DNA from: Cytobacillus sp. NCCP-133
GTDB taxonomy: Bacteria > Bacillota > Bacilli > Bacillales > Cytobacillaceae
DNA length: 64,000 bases
Direction of reading: 5' to 3'
Assembly: GCF_026011715.1 (NCBI RefSeq)
Contig: NZ_BRVM01000002.1
Coordinates: forward strand, 248,001 to 312,000
The notes under the pieces are model-generated. The model had not been told where the DNA came from, searched no databases, and saw only the letters and a program-made list of their open reading frames with translations. The position numbers and the translations under genes were made by a program. Shown piece after piece: positions 10,710 through 20,967 of the stretch. Within the stretch, counting starts at the first letter, position 1. Each line of letters opens with the position of its first letter.

Positions 10710-11162
10710 CTATTTTTTTAAGAATTGTTCAAGGAAGGGGCTTGCTTTTTTAAGCAGCGGTTTTAATTGGTTTGCTGATGACATAAGGGTGTCAATATTA
10801 TTCATAAGTTCTTCTAAATTAACATTATTAAGTATGCTGTTAACTTTGCTGTTTAAGCTGTTATCATCTCCATGTGAATCCTTGCTTCTGCCAAATAGCA
10901 TTTCTTCTTTTTCATAAAAATCGCTGCTTCTGCCTCCAAACAGCCAGTCATCATTTCTAATTGATTCTCTGTCTCTACCGCCGAACAGCCAATCAGACTG
11001 ATGGCGAGTGCTGCTTTCATAATCGCCCCCGTTAATATTCTCTTCCTGAAGATCTTCTTCAAATTGCCTTTTTCGATTGGCGTTCGATCCAAATAAAAAA
11101 TGTGCAAATGGGTCTATCTCTTCTTTATCTTCATTCCTGTTTTGGTATTCCCCATTAAACAT
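10710..11162 (-). CDS. Unrecognised protein with repeated LFG motifs
   Basis: I do not recognise a function. The 150-residue protein is hydrophilic and low-complexity. It carries four LFG motifs (residues about 23, 59, 74 and 89), two of them as DWLFGGR, the last three spaced 15 residues apart. The C-terminal 45 residues form a predicted amphipathic helix region (LNNVNLEELMNNIDTLM onward, ending in EQFLKK) that resembles C-termini of some Bacillus spore coat-associated proteins. AAGGAG precedes the ATG. It sits between comZ and fabH on the opposite strand, where B. subtilis has the small gene yjzB; homology to it is not established. A structural spore role is only a guess. Confidence 0.65.
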   Translation of the reverse strand: MFNGEYQNRNEDKEEIDPFAHFLFGSNANRKRQFEEDLQEENINGGDYESSTRHQSDWLFGGRDRESIRNDDWLFGGRSSDFYEKEEMLFGRSKDSHGDDNSLNSKVNSILNNVNLEELMNNIDTLMSSANQLKPLLKKASPFLEQFLKK

Positions 11163-11264
11163 AAACAGATTTCTCCTTTCAGATGCCTATATAACAGCAT
11201 ATGAAAGGGGCTTTTGGCCGGTATGGACGTTTGTGTAGTAAATAGGAGCGAGTGTTAAAAAGTG

Positions 11265-11294
11265 TTGCTTTTTGGTAGTTATGTTTGATAAAAT
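11265..11294 (+). promoter_or_regulatory. Putative sigma-A promoter of fabH-fabF
   Basis: TTGCTT (11265-11270), 18-bp spacer, TAAAAT (11289-11294). The FapR-like box begins at the last base of the -10, the arrangement seen in FapR-controlled promoters. Confidence 0.55.
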
Positions 11295-11310
11295 TAGTAC
11301 CAAGTCATAA
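11294..11310 (+). promoter_or_regulatory. FapR-like operator upstream of fabH
   Basis: TTAGTACCAAGTCATAA matches the FapR 17-bp inverted repeat well in its left half (TTAGTACC) and partly in the right. FapR represses fatty acid genes and is released by malonyl-CoA. B. subtilis fabHA-fabF carries a FapR site at the same place. Confidence 0.7.
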
Positions 11311-11381
11311 TAATTGATAATAAAATATATAAAAATACGTTATGGAATAATACGGTGAAGATAGAAAGGAAGTGGAGCTCC

Positions 11382-12314
11382 ATGAATGCAGGAATTATTG
11401 GGATTGGAAGATATCTGCCTGAAAAAGTGGTGACAAATGCTGACTTGGAAAAGATCGTGGATACTTCTGATGAATGGATCCGAACACGCACTGGAATTGA
11501 AGAAAGAAGAATTGCGGATGATAACGTAGACACATCCGACATGGCCTATGAATCAGCTAAAAAGGCAATGGAAGATGCGGGAATCGCTGCGGAGGATCTG
11601 GATTTGATCCTTGTGGCAACAGTTACTCCTGATCGTCCATTTCCTTCAGTTGCCTGCATGCTTCAGGAACGATTGGGGGCAGTCAAAGCAGCTGCAATGG
11701 ATATTAGTGCGGCTTGTGCAGGATTCATGTATGGTATCATAACAGCTAAGCAGTTTATTGAAACTGGAACATTCAAACATGTATTAGTAATAGGTGTAGA
11801 GAAGTTATCTAAGATTACAGATTGGAATGACCGGAATACGGCTGTGCTATTTGGCGATGGAGCAGGGGCGGCTGTGGTTGGGCCTGTTTCAGAAGGAAGA
11901 GGCATCCTCTCATTTGAACTGGGTGCAGATGGTACAGGAGCAAAGCATCTCTACCAAGATGAATATCTTATTATGAATGGGCGCGAAGTATTTAAATTCG
12001 CGGTGCGCCAGATGGGTGAAAGCTGTATTAACGTTCTGGATAAAGCAGGGCTTTCAAAAGAAGATGTTGATTTTCTTATTCCTCATCAGGCCAATATCAG
12101 AATCATGGAGGCATCAAGACAGAGGCTTGAGCTGCCTGTTGAAAAAATGTCAAAGACTGTTAATAAATACGGAAACACCTCATCATCGTCCATCCCAATT
12201 GCTCTTGTTGAAGAACTACAAGCCGGGAAAATCAAAGAAGACGATTTGCTGGTAATGGTTGGTTTTGGCGGAGGGCTCACTTGGGGCGCAATTGCTATGC
12301 GCTGGGGAAGATAA
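11382..12314 (+). CDS. fabH: Beta-ketoacyl-ACP synthase III
   Basis: Condenses acyl-CoA starter with malonyl-ACP to begin fatty acid synthesis; in Bacilli the FabH type selects branched-chain starters. 310 residues with the Cys-His-Asn triad: Cys112 in SAACAGF, His235 in PHQANIRI, Asn265 in [11 protein letters not shown] 11382 is chosen over the upstream GTG at 11355 because it matches the FabH N-terminus ([14 protein letters not shown]) and has AAGGAAG 9 nt before it. It lies 51 nt ahead of fabF, so the two form an operon under a FapR-like box. Confidence 0.97.
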   Translation: MNAGIIGIGRYLPEKVVTNADLEKIVDTSDEWIRTRTGIEERRIADDNVDTSDMAYESAKKAMEDAGIAAEDLDLILVATVTPDRPFPSVACMLQERLGAVKAAAMDISAACAGFMYGIITAKQFIETGTFKHVLVIGVEKLSKITDWNDRNTAVLFGDGAGAAVVGPVSEGRGILSFELGADGTGAKHLYQDEYLIMNGREVFKFAVRQMGESCINVLDKAGLSKEDVDFLIPHQANIRIMEASRQRLELPVEKMSKTVNKYGNTSSSSIPIALVEELQAGKIKEDDLLVMVGFGGGLTWGAIAMRWGR

Positions 12315-12365
12315 ACAAACAATATTAAACCATTTGATGATAATGTAAAAGGAGCTGCAATCAAA

Positions 12366-13604
12366 ATGGAAAAAAAAAGAGTTGTCGTTACAGGCATTGG
12401 CGCTGTAACACCACTTGGAAATGATACAGAAACGACATGGAACAACATTAAAGCAGGGGTATCCGGAATCGGGCCGCTGACAAGATTAAATGCAGATGAG
12501 TATTCCGCAAAAGTTGCGGCTGAGGTTAAAGATTTTAACCCGGAAGAATTTATGGACAAAAAAGATGCCAGAAAGATGGATCGCTTTACCCATTATGCTG
12601 TTGCATCTTCACTGATGGCAGTAAGAGATGCCAATCTCCAAATTACAGATGAAAATGCACACCGCATTGGTGTTTGGATTGGTTCTGGCATCGGAGGAAT
12701 GGAAACTTTCGAGAACCAATATGAAACATTTTTAAAACGCGGATACAGAAGGGTTAGCCCTTTTTTCGTACCTATGATGATTCCAGACATGGCAACAGGC
12801 CAAGTTTCTATTTATCTTGGAGCAAAAGGATTTAACTCCTGTACCGTTACGGCTTGTGCAACAGGAACAAACTCCATTGGTGATGCATTTAAAGTGATTC
12901 AGCGCGGGGATGCGGATGCGATGATTTCAGGCGGAGCAGAAGCACCAATCACAAAAATGTCTGTCGCTGGATTCTGTGCTAATACGGCTCTTTCAACAAA
13001 TCCAGATCCGAAAACAGCCAGCCGTCCATTTGATCAAAACCGGGATGGTTTTGTCATCGGAGAAGGAGCGGGGATTGTTGTACTGGAGGAACTTGAACAT
13101 GCACTTGCCCGGGGCGCTAAAATTTATGCTGAGATCATTGGATATGGTGCAACTGGAGATGCCTATCATATCACTGCTCCAGCACCTGGCGGAGAAGGCG
13201 GCTCAAGAGCTATGAAAATGGCAATTGAAGATGGAGGATTAAATCCGGAAGATATTGATTACATTAATGCTCACGGCACAAGCACGGATTACAACGACAA
13301 ATTTGAAACACTGGCGATCAAAGAGGTGTTTGGAGAGCATGCTTATAATTTGGCAGTAAGCTCAACAAAATCAATGACAGGCCACCTGCTTGGAGCAGCC
13401 GGAGGGATTGAAGCTATTTTCACAGTGCTGGCAATGAAAGAAGGAGTTATGCCGCCAACGATAAATCTTGAAACACCAGACCCTGAATGCGATCTTGATT
13501 ATGTGCCTAATAAATCAAGAGATAAAGAAATTAAGGCTGCGATGAGCAATTCATTAGGATTCGGCGGCCATAATGCTACGATTGTTTTTAAAAAATACGA
13601 ATAA
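12366..13604 (+). CDS. fabF: Beta-ketoacyl-ACP synthase II
   Basis: Elongating condensing enzyme of fatty acid synthesis, 412 residues. Catalytic residues are visible: Cys164 in TACATGTNS, His303 in [10 protein letters not shown] and His340 in [11 protein letters not shown]. The gene follows fabH and ends at a terminator. This enzyme class also influences chain-length response to temperature and is the cerulenin target. Confidence 0.98.
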   Translation: MEKKRVVVTGIGAVTPLGNDTETTWNNIKAGVSGIGPLTRLNADEYSAKVAAEVKDFNPEEFMDKKDARKMDRFTHYAVASSLMAVRDANLQITDENAHRIGVWIGSGIGGMETFENQYETFLKRGYRRVSPFFVPMMIPDMATGQVSIYLGAKGFNSCTVTACATGTNSIGDAFKVIQRGDADAMISGGAEAPITKMSVAGFCANTALSTNPDPKTASRPFDQNRDGFVIGEGAGIVVLEELEHALARGAKIYAEIIGYGATGDAYHITAPAPGGEGGSRAMKMAIEDGGLNPEDIDYINAHGTSTDYNDKFETLAIKEVFGEHAYNLAVSSTKSMTGHLLGAAGGIEAIFTVLAMKEGVMPPTINLETPDPECDLDYVPNKSRDKEIKAAMSNSLGFGGHNATIVFKKYE

Positions 13605-13612
13605 TTAAAAGG

Positions 13613-13660
13613 CTGACTCAAAAGGGGATAAAAGGCCCTAAATGAGTCAGTTTTTTTTAT
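13613..13660 (+). terminator. Terminator after fabF
   Basis: Stem CTGACTCA (13613-13620) / TGAGTCAG (13643-13650) with a 22-nt loop and eight Ts. Confidence 0.85.
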
Positions 13661-13740
13661 TTTTTGGCGACTCTAAGAACTATAGTTCGCCTGCTTACAT
13701 AAAATTTATATAAGAGATTTGGGAAGGGGGTGGTAATAAT

Positions 13741-14526
13741 GGGGTAGTAAGTACAGATAAATGGCTAGAGGAAAGCGTAACCGACCCAATCAAAATCTGT
13801 GAATTTCTTCTTGAACCCTTCCATGAGAAAAATCCTAGGAAAATATATCAATACTTAATCAACTTTGGAATGTATAAGCCAGAACGAGGCAGCAGAAATA
13901 CTTTTACCAAGTTAAAAGAAATAGAGGCATGGCATCTGACTGAAAATATTTATCAAAAATATAAGGGTAAATGGGAGGGACCGGAAATTGATGTATATAT
14001 TTTTCCGGCCGCAGCAGGTGGACTATTCTCCAAAAATACCGGTAAATCAGGTGTATCCTTTAAAAATATGTTATTTCTATTTCTGCCGGCAGATGTAGAT
14101 GAAAAGGAGTTGGAGGCTTTATTTGTGCATGAGTACCATCATTCCAGCAGGATTAATAAACAGCGAAAAAAATTGGAGGATTATACTTTGCTGGATTCCA
14201 TTATTTTGGAAGGGCTTGCCGAGCATGCAGTGGAATTTCATTGCGGAAAGGAATACAGGGGAAAATGGTGCGTATTATATTCAAGAGAAGAGATTAAAGA
14301 ATTGTGGGAAAAACTACTAAAGGATCATTTAAAGGTGAAAAAGAAGGACAGGATTCACCAGAGGCTTTTATACGGTGAAAATCCTTATCCGAAATTACTT
14401 GGTTATGCAGCAGGCTATGAGATTATTAAGGAATACAAAGAGAAAAAAAGTTTTTCTGCAAAACTATCTTTTACTGCGCCATCTGAATATTTTGTAAAAC
14501 AAACTCAATTTAATCTGGATATGTAA
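13741..14526 (+). pseudogene. yjaZ: YjaZ family protein (DUF2268, putative Zn protease), 5' end frameshifted
   Basis: Codons from 13741 encode GVVSTDKWLEE and continue without a stop to 14526, matching the N-terminus of B. subtilis YjaZ (261 residues). No start codon exists in this frame near the beginning. The expected start, ATG 13739 with an AAGGGGG ribosome site 9 nt upstream, is one frame off: it reads ATG GGG TAG. One extra G in the GGGG run would restore a 262-residue protein. The downstream ATG 13870 would give a 218-residue N-terminally shortened form. The metallopeptidase-like HEYHH is intact at 14128. Either a real mutation or a homopolymer sequencing error. Confidence 0.75.
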
Positions 14527-14599
14527 TTACTTTAAAGCCCTAAAATTTGGGCTTTTTTCTTGTTAATAAATTTGAATTTTAATAAATTTTAAAAAAATC

Positions 14600-14628
14600 T
14601 TGCAATTGTAATAAATTTGTAATAATAT
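14600..14628 (+). promoter_or_regulatory. Putative sigma-A promoter of the app operon
   Basis: TTGCAA (14600-14605), 17-bp spacer, TAATAT (14623-14628), 54 nt before appD in an AT-rich region. Confidence 0.5.
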
Positions 14629-14682
14629 TTTAGACAAATAGAATGAATTGACAGAATAATTAGAAAAAGTTAGAGGTGTCAT

Positions 14683-15708
14683 ATGAGCGCTAAATCCCAT
14701 ATACATAAAGACGCACCTTTGCTAGAGGTGAAAAATTTAGAAACGGCTTTTTCCATTGATGGTACATATTATAACGCGGTGGATAATGTTTCGTTCCGGG
14801 TTAAACCTAGGCAAATAGTAGGAATTGTAGGTGAGTCAGGCTGCGGCAAATCTGTCATGAGCTTATCAGTCATGCAGCTGCTGCCCAAGGGGATAGGTGA
14901 AATCCGCAACGGAGAAATATTATTTGATGGTGTGCACCTGGAAAATATGACAGATTCAGAGATTAATAGGATCAGGGGAAAGGAAATTGCCATGATATTC
15001 CAGGAACCTATGACATCTTTAAATCCTGTTTTCTCTATTGGTTTCCAATTGCAGGAAGTTTTCTTTAATCATATGAAAATATCAAAAAAGGAAGCAAAGC
15101 TAAAGAGTATAGCACTTTTAAAGAGTGTGGGGATTTCACGGCCGGAAAAAATTGTTGATGAATATCCTCATCAGCTATCAGGTGGAATGCGGCAAAGAGT
15201 TATGATTGCCATTGCGATTGCCTGCCAGCCAAAGCTGCTAATAGCCGATGAACCAACAACTGCACTGGATGTAACAGTACAAGCTCAAATTTTGGAGCTG
15301 TTGAAAGAAATCCAGGAAGTGAACGATATGTCCGTTATTCTGATCACACATGACTTAGGTGTGGTTGCTGAAATGTGTGACGAAGTAATCGTCATGTATG
15401 CAGGGAAAATTGCCGAGCGGACAGATGTTGATTCTTTATTCCACAATCCAAAACATCCTTATACTCAGCTTTTAATGGGAGCCATTCCAAAGATGGATGA
15501 AGAAGTGGAAACCCTCAGTACAATAAAAGGAATTGTACCTTCCTTGAAAAATATGACTAAAACAGGGTGCAAATTTGCAGCGCGCTGTCCAAAGGCAATG
15601 CCAGAATGCGTAACGGTCACACCTCAATTGGCGGAAAGTGAAGAAGGACATGAGGTTGCCTGCCTTCTTTACGAGACAAGCAGACCTAATACAGAGGTGA
15701 ACGCATAA
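14683..15708 (+). CDS. appD: Oligopeptide ABC transporter ATPase AppD
   Basis: First of the two ATPases driving the App oligopeptide importer. 341 residues: Walker [10 protein letters not shown] (about 51-59), signature LSGGMRQRV, Walker [13 protein letters not shown], and the cysteine-containing C-terminal oligo_HPY domain ([15 protein letters not shown]). First gene of the app operon in the order D-F-A-B-C, as in B. subtilis. Its TAA overlaps the appF ATG by one base (TAATG), indicating coupled translation. App imports longer peptides and can substitute for Opp in B. subtilis. Confidence 0.95.
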   Translation: MSAKSHIHKDAPLLEVKNLETAFSIDGTYYNAVDNVSFRVKPRQIVGIVGESGCGKSVMSLSVMQLLPKGIGEIRNGEILFDGVHLENMTDSEINRIRGKEIAMIFQEPMTSLNPVFSIGFQLQEVFFNHMKISKKEAKLKSIALLKSVGISRPEKIVDEYPHQLSGGMRQRVMIAIAIACQPKLLIADEPTTALDVTVQAQILELLKEIQEVNDMSVILITHDLGVVAEMCDEVIVMYAGKIAERTDVDSLFHNPKHPYTQLLMGAIPKMDEEVETLSTIKGIVPSLKNMTKTGCKFAARCPKAMPECVTVTPQLAESEEGHEVACLLYETSRPNTEVNA

Positions 15709-16724
15709 TGAGTATAGAACGAAAAAATACTGCTGTTTTGAAAAAAGATAAAAGCACCAATGAACTCCTTCTAGAAGTAAAAAACCTGAAAACCTACTAC
15801 CCACTTAAAGGTGGCATTCTGAGAAGGACAATTGCAGTTGTTAAGGCCGTTGATGATGTTTCTTTCGAAATTAGAAAAGGAGAAACATTGGGGCTTGTTG
15901 GAGAGTCAGGGTGCGGAAAATCCACTACAGGCAGAACAATCCTAAGACTGCTTGAACCAACAGATGGTCAAATCATATTTGACGGACAAGACATTACAAA
16001 TGTAAGAGGAACAAGTTTAAGGAAGATGCGCCAGGACTTCCAAATGGTTTTCCAGGATCCATACGCCTCATTGAATCCCATGATGATGGTTGGGCATTTG
16101 GTATCCGAACCAATCAGAAATTACAACAATAAATCGGAAAAAGAACTTAAGCAGGATGTATTGGATCTTCTTTCGAAAGTTGGACTTCCTGAAGATGCTT
16201 ATTATAAATACCCGCATGAGTTTTCTGGCGGGCAAAGGCAGCGTATTGGAATTGCAAGGGCACTGGCTTTAAGACCTAAACTGATTATTGCTGATGAACC
16301 AGTGTCTGCACTGGATGTATCAGTTCAGTCACAGGTGTTGAATCTATTAAAGGAACTTCAAGATGAATTTGATCTTACTTTCTTATTTATTGCCCATGAT
16401 TTAAGCGTTGTTAAACATATGAGTGACCGTATTGGTGTTATGTATTTAGGCGGCCTGGTTGAAGTGGCGGAAAAAGATAACATTTATGCTGAGCCTCTTC
16501 ACCCTTACACGCAAGCGCTTATTTCTGCTATCCCAGAACCGGATCCACGCAAAAAGAAAGAGAGAATTATTTTAGAGGGAGATGTGCCAAGCCCAATCGA
16601 CCCTCCTAAAGGGTGTACATTCCATCCGCGCTGCGCGCATGCAATCCATGAGTGCCAGAGTGTAAAACCGATACTAAAGGAGGTGAAGCCTGGGCACAGA
16701 GTCGCTTGTCACTTATATAAATAA
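15708..16724 (+). CDS. appF: Oligopeptide ABC transporter ATPase AppF
   Basis: Second ATPase of the App importer, 338 residues: Walker [10 protein letters not shown], signature [10 protein letters not shown], Walker [13 protein letters not shown], and an oligo_HPY C-terminus ([15 protein letters not shown]). Pairs with AppD on the inner face of the AppB-AppC channel. The start is fixed by the one-base overlap with appD; appA follows 35 nt later with GGGGGG as ribosome site. Confidence 0.95.
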   Translation: MSIERKNTAVLKKDKSTNELLLEVKNLKTYYPLKGGILRRTIAVVKAVDDVSFEIRKGETLGLVGESGCGKSTTGRTILRLLEPTDGQIIFDGQDITNVRGTSLRKMRQDFQMVFQDPYASLNPMMMVGHLVSEPIRNYNNKSEKELKQDVLDLLSKVGLPEDAYYKYPHEFSGGQRQRIGIARALALRPKLIIADEPVSALDVSVQSQVLNLLKELQDEFDLTFLFIAHDLSVVKHMSDRIGVMYLGGLVEVAEKDNIYAEPLHPYTQALISAIPEPDPRKKKERIILEGDVPSPIDPPKGCTFHPRCAHAIHECQSVKPILKEVKPGHRVACHLYK

Positions 16725-16759
16725 GGCTTTGTCAAAAAAAATTTTCAGGGGGGAAAACA

Positions 16760-18496
16760 ATGAAGAAATCAGCATTTTGGCTACTTTCCATTCTTCTTGT
16801 CATGTCTGTATTCCTTGCAGCATGTTCAGGCGGCGGAGAGAAAGCTAACACTGAAAAAGAACCTAATGACGGTACTGATGGAGAAACAAAAACAGAAGCC
16901 GCAGAAGGCGGAACAGTAACTTTTGGTTACACGCAGCCATTCAAAGGCGTATTCGCCTATGCATACTATGAAGGAGAAGATGATGTCAATGCCCTTCAAT
17001 TTATGCACGAAGGCTTAGTAGCTACAAACGATGAGCTTCAGCCTGAGCCAAACCTTGCTGAGTGGGAACTATCAGAAGATAAAACGAAGTTAACTTTCAA
17101 GCTTAAGCAAGGTGTTAAATGGCATGATGGAGAAGAGTTAACTGCTGAAGATATGGAATATGCCTGGTACTTAATTGCTGATCCAACTTACGAAGGGCCA
17201 CGATTTGCTAATGTAGCAATGATCAAAGGTGCTCAAGAATACAAAGATGGAAAAGCTGACACTATTGAAGGTATTAAAGTAATTGACGACTACACAGTTG
17301 AAGTAACAGTAATAGAACCTTCTGTTAACTTACTGGATAATATCTGGTCTTTTCCGGAGCCAAAGCACTATTACGGAGATCTTACTTCAAAAGAAATTCC
17401 TGACTCTGACCAAGTTCGTAAGAACCCAATCGGTGTTGGACCATTTAAAGTAAAGAATATCGTACCTGGTGAAATGGTTGAATTTGAGCGTTTTGATGAT
17501 TACTGGCAAGGCAAGCCGCAATTAGATGGCGTAGTATACAAAATCATTGATGGTTCTCTTGCACAAGGTTTAGTGCAAAACGGAGAAATCGATGTCATTG
17601 AAGCTCCGAAGGATCAATGGGAGGCAATTAAAGCTCTTGATAATGTAAATCCAGTAGAAGCAGATGCTATGTCTTACAGCTATATAGCTTTTGACTGGGG
17701 TCACTATGACACTAAAAAAGGTGTAGTAGTTTCTGATAACAAGAAGTTTCAAAACAAAGCCCTTCGCCATGCAATGGCACATGCAATTGACCGTCAAGCA
17801 TTCATCGATGGTTTTGCAAACGGCTTAGGAAAACCTTTGAACACCCCGTTCCCATCAGTATCTTGGGCGAAGATTGATGATTCAGAAATCAATCAGTATG
17901 AGTATGATGCAGAAAAGGCTAAGAAATTACTTGACGAAGCAGGTTTCGTTGATAAAGACGGCGACGGCTTCCGTGAAGATCCAGAAGGAAAGCCATTCAC
18001 AATTAACTTTGATGCAATGGCAGGCACTGAAACTTCAGAAGCACGTGCTCAATTCATCCTGCAATCCTGGCAGGAAGTTGGCTTAAACGCAAAGCTTAAC
18101 GGCGGTTCATTAAAAGATTTCAACCTTTTCTATGACACTATCGAAGCAGATGATCCATCTGTTGAAACATTCATGGGTGCATGGGGACTTGCGGCTGACC
18201 CGGATCCATCTGGCATCTGGTTATCTACTGACAAGTGGAACATGTGGAGATGGTACAGTGAGGAGTCTGATGAGCTAATCAAGAAGGGTGTTACATTCCC
18301 TGAAGAATCTAGTAAAGACGTAACTGAACACCGTCAAGAAATCTATAACGAATGGCAAAAGCTTGTTAACGAAGAATTGCCAATCATCTTCTTTGAACAG
18401 CGTATTGATCCATGGGCAATCAACAAGCGCGTTGGCGGAGTTAAAGTAACTCCTTTTGGAACAGACGAGTTCCATAAATGGCATATTGTAGAGTAA
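16760..18496 (+). CDS. appA: Oligopeptide-binding lipoprotein AppA
   Basis: Extracellular substrate-binding lipoprotein (SBP family 5) of the App importer, 578 residues. Signal peptide with lipobox FLAAC (Cys22), a Gly/Glu/Thr-rich linker (about 23-50), then the binding domain with the family landmark LTFKLKQGVKWHDGEELTA. B. subtilis laboratory strain 168 has a defective appA; this copy is open throughout. It is followed by a stable hairpin before appB, which probably sets a higher level of binding protein than permease. Confidence 0.95.
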   Translation: MKKSAFWLLSILLVMSVFLAACSGGGEKANTEKEPNDGTDGETKTEAAEGGTVTFGYTQPFKGVFAYAYYEGEDDVNALQFMHEGLVATNDELQPEPNLAEWELSEDKTKLTFKLKQGVKWHDGEELTAEDMEYAWYLIADPTYEGPRFANVAMIKGAQEYKDGKADTIEGIKVIDDYTVEVTVIEPSVNLLDNIWSFPEPKHYYGDLTSKEIPDSDQVRKNPIGVGPFKVKNIVPGEMVEFERFDDYWQGKPQLDGVVYKIIDGSLAQGLVQNGEIDVIEAPKDQWEAIKALDNVNPVEADAMSYSYIAFDWGHYDTKKGVVVSDNKKFQNKALRHAMAHAIDRQAFIDGFANGLGKPLNTPFPSVSWAKIDDSEINQYEYDAEKAKKLLDEAGFVDKDGDGFREDPEGKPFTINFDAMAGTETSEARAQFILQSWQEVGLNAKLNGGSLKDFNLFYDTIEADDPSVETFMGAWGLAADPDPSGIWLSTDKWNMWRWYSEESDELIKKGVTFPEESSKDVTEHRQEIYNEWQKLVNEELPIIFFEQRIDPWAINKRVGGVKVTPFGTDEFHKWHIVE

Positions 18497-18516
18497 TAGC
18501 TTAATGAAAACTGCAT

Positions 18517-18541
18517 CATTGGGGGGGGTTGTCCCCCAATG
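18517..18541 (+). promoter_or_regulatory. Intercistronic hairpin between appA and appB
   Basis: Nine-bp perfect stem CATTGGGGG / CCCCCAATG with a 7-nt loop and no T run. Likely protects the 3' end of appA mRNA or partly terminates before the permease genes. Confidence 0.65.
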
Positions 18542-18591
18542 AATGCTAGTTTAACCAACGAATAAATTTTTGTTTGGTAAGGGGAATGGAA

Positions 18592-19557
18592 ATGCTACAG
18601 TACACAATTCGACGACTTATAGGTATGATTCCAATAATTTTCCTTATCTCAGTAGTTGTATTCACTTTGGCAAAGCTAATGCCTGGCGATGCACTATCTG
18701 GTAAAATTGACCCTTTAAACTCGGATCCGGAGTATATTGAGGAAATGCGTGAGAAGATGGGATTGAATGATCCAATTCCTGCACAGTATGTTCGCTGGAT
18801 GAGCGGAGTGGTCAAGGGAGATTTTGGAGATTCATTTATTCACAAGCGCCCGGTGATGGAATTGATCGGAGACCGTTTGCCGAACACAATTGTATTGGGA
18901 TTAACAGCATTAGTAATAACATATATATTAGCCTTTTTAATGGGAAGATACTCTGGGCGATTTGCCTATAGTTTTGGAGATTATATTATATCGGCTTTTA
19001 ACTATTTGGGACTGGCCATTCCTAGTTTCGTTGCTGCATTGGTTGCCATTTATATTTTTGCTATTCATCTTGGCTGGGTTCCAGCAAGCGGAAGTATTGG
19101 CAGCGGTGTGGAAGCGGGTACGTTCGAGTACTATCTCAGTAAAGCAAAACATACAATCTTACCGGCTCTTGTATTAGGTACAATGGCTACGGCCGCCTAT
19201 ACACAATTTTTGAGAAATGATATGATCGAAAGCTCTCGCAAGGATTACGTTCGTACTGCAAGAGCTAAAGGTACGAAGGAATCTGCGATTTATAATAAGC
19301 ACATTCTAAGAAACTCAATCATACCTATCGTTACATTGCTTGGTTTTGATATTGCCAACCTTTTTGGAGGGGCAATTATTACTGAAACGATTTTCACATA
19401 CCCTGGCATCGGTTATTTATTTGTAGAATCAGTTAATTCACGAGATTATTCAGTTATGATGGCAATTACCATGATGTTGACAATATTAACATTAATTGGC
19501 AATTTAATTGCAGATTTACTATATGGTTTAGTAGATCCGCGTATTCGTTTAAGTTAG
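18592..19557 (+). CDS. appB: Oligopeptide ABC transporter permease AppB
   Basis: Membrane channel subunit with about six helices; N-terminal helix RRLIGMIPIIFLISVVVF, and the cytoplasmic ABC-coupling loop around ARAKGTKESAIYNKH. The frame opens at TTG 18574, but ATG 18592 has AAGGGG 7 nt upstream and gives the standard MLQYTIRR start (321 residues). Followed after 12 nt by appC. Confidence 0.94.
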   Translation: MLQYTIRRLIGMIPIIFLISVVVFTLAKLMPGDALSGKIDPLNSDPEYIEEMREKMGLNDPIPAQYVRWMSGVVKGDFGDSFIHKRPVMELIGDRLPNTIVLGLTALVITYILAFLMGRYSGRFAYSFGDYIISAFNYLGLAIPSFVAALVAIYIFAIHLGWVPASGSIGSGVEAGTFEYYLSKAKHTILPALVLGTMATAAYTQFLRNDMIESSRKDYVRTARAKGTKESAIYNKHILRNSIIPIVTLLGFDIANLFGGAIITETIFTYPGIGYLFVESVNSRDYSVMMAITMMLTILTLIGNLIADLLYGLVDPRIRLS

Positions 19558-19569
19558 GAGGGTGGGAGA

Positions 19570-20490
19570 ATGGAACCTTCAATGCCACAGCAAACTTCGC
19601 CTGGTTTAGCAGAATCTGCTAAACCGCCGAAGAGTCAATCACCATGGGCTCTCGCCCGCCGCAAATTTTTGCGCAATAAAATAGCTATGATCAGTTTAGT
19701 CTTTTTGCTGATTGTCTGTGTAATGTCCGTATTGGCTGAGCCGCTAACTATGCCTGTCGAAGAAACAGCTAAAATTAATTTAACGCAAATGAGCAAGGAA
19801 CCTTCTGCAGAACATTTTTTTGGAACTGATAAATCAGGAAGGGATGTATTTGCCCGCACATTGCATGGAGGCAAAACTTCACTATTGCTTGCGTTCTCCA
19901 TTACAAGTGCAGTAATAGCAATAGGTACCCTTGTCGGTGCTGCAGCAGGATTTTTTGGCGGCTGGGTCGATAATGCCCTGATGAGATTCACAGACTTTAT
20001 GATGAACTTTCCGTTTCTATTGTTTGTAATCGTGTTAAAGTCCATCTTTATTGAATCAAGTACGGGAACCTTGATTTTTGTCATCAGTGTAATAAGCTGG
20101 ACAGGTACAGCACGTCTTGTTAGAAGTAAGGTTATGGCTGAAAAGGAAAATGAATACATTATGAGTGCCATTTCAATCGGAAGTTCATCCCCAAAAATAA
20201 TCTTTAAGCATTTGCTGCCAAATGTGATGTCAACTATTATTGTACAGGCAACTATTACATTGGCCGCAATGATTGTGGCAGAGACAGCACTAAGCTTTCT
20301 GGGATTCGGTGTCCCGATCAACATTCCAACCTGGGGGAACATGCTTCAGGAAGCAAGAAGCCCGGATGTATTAACAAGCAAATGGTGGATTTGGATTCCT
20401 CCAGCAGCTATTTTAACTCTCACTATCCTATCAATTAACTTTATTGGTGAAGGATTAAAGGATGCTTTCAACCCTAAATCTAACAGATAA
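19570..20490 (+). CDS. appC: Oligopeptide ABC transporter permease AppC
   Basis: Second channel subunit, 306 residues: an OppC-type N-terminal helix after a polar Pro-rich leader, the FGTDKSGRDVFAR landmark, about six helices, and the coupling loop near ISIGSSSPKIIFKHLLPN. Last gene of the app operon, closed by a terminator. Confidence 0.95.
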   Translation: MEPSMPQQTSPGLAESAKPPKSQSPWALARRKFLRNKIAMISLVFLLIVCVMSVLAEPLTMPVEETAKINLTQMSKEPSAEHFFGTDKSGRDVFARTLHGGKTSLLLAFSITSAVIAIGTLVGAAAGFFGGWVDNALMRFTDFMMNFPFLLFVIVLKSIFIESSTGTLIFVISVISWTGTARLVRSKVMAEKENEYIMSAISIGSSSPKIIFKHLLPNVMSTIIVQATITLAAMIVAETALSFLGFGVPINIPTWGNMLQEARSPDVLTSKWWIWIPPAAILTLTILSINFIGEGLKDAFNPKSNR

Positions 20491-20492
20491 TG

Positions 20493-20522
20493 AAAAAGCG
20501 CCAGATTGTGGCGTTTTTTTTT
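20493..20522 (+). terminator. Terminator of the app operon
   Basis: Stem AAAAAGCGCCA / TGGCGTTTTT with a 5-nt loop and a run of ten Ts. Confidence 0.9.
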
Positions 20523-20615
20523 TAGTCGTTTGAAACTTTAGAAGCATTAGCTTGTACATATCTTAACTTTTCATTACATATAGATGTAAAAAAGTAAAGT
20601 TCAAGGAGTGAGTTC

Positions 20616-20877
20616 ATGTCATCATTTATACTAATTAGGGCTCACAGATTAGTGATACCATATGCTTTTTAGGGCGTTTTGGCTATTAACTGGGTTTGGA
20701 ATTGCTGTGTCAGGCGGTGTCAGTGTAATCGCTTATTTAAATTTGCTTGCGACGGGACATGCCTTTAAAGAATATTTGATCTTTATATCCCAACGTCCCG
20801 AATGTTATTTGCTTCCTATAGGAATAATGGTCATTTGGATAAGCATATATTTGCCTTTAAGAAAAAGTAATGAATAA
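20616..20877 (+). pseudogene. Small two-helix membrane protein, apparently frameshifted near the 5' end
   Basis: ATG 20616 has a strong ribosome site (AAGGAG) but its frame stops at TAG 20670-20672 after 18 codons (ends HRLVIPYAF). A second frame opens at 20662, without a ribosome site, and encodes RAFWLLTGFGIAVSGG onward with two hydrophobic helices. Removing one T from the TTTTT run at 20667-20671 fuses them into an 86-residue protein. I do not know its function. Either a one-base insertion or a homopolymer error; the alternative is an unrelated 71-residue protein starting at 20662. Confidence 0.55.
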
Positions 20878-20967
20878 AAAATGGATTGTGAATGTAATTA
20901 AGGAATAAATTTACTGCTGGCTGCCCATACTGAATGACAAATAGTTTGTTGAAGTGGGGGGTTGTAA

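Noticed and set aside
10624-10917. 97-residue plus-strand frame opposite the LFG-motif gene
   Set aside because: No ribosome site; the minus-strand gene has one and a repeat-structured product.
19635-20342. 235-residue open frame on the minus strand over appC
   Set aside because: It is the complement of a well-supported permease gene, has no family resemblance and no ribosome site.
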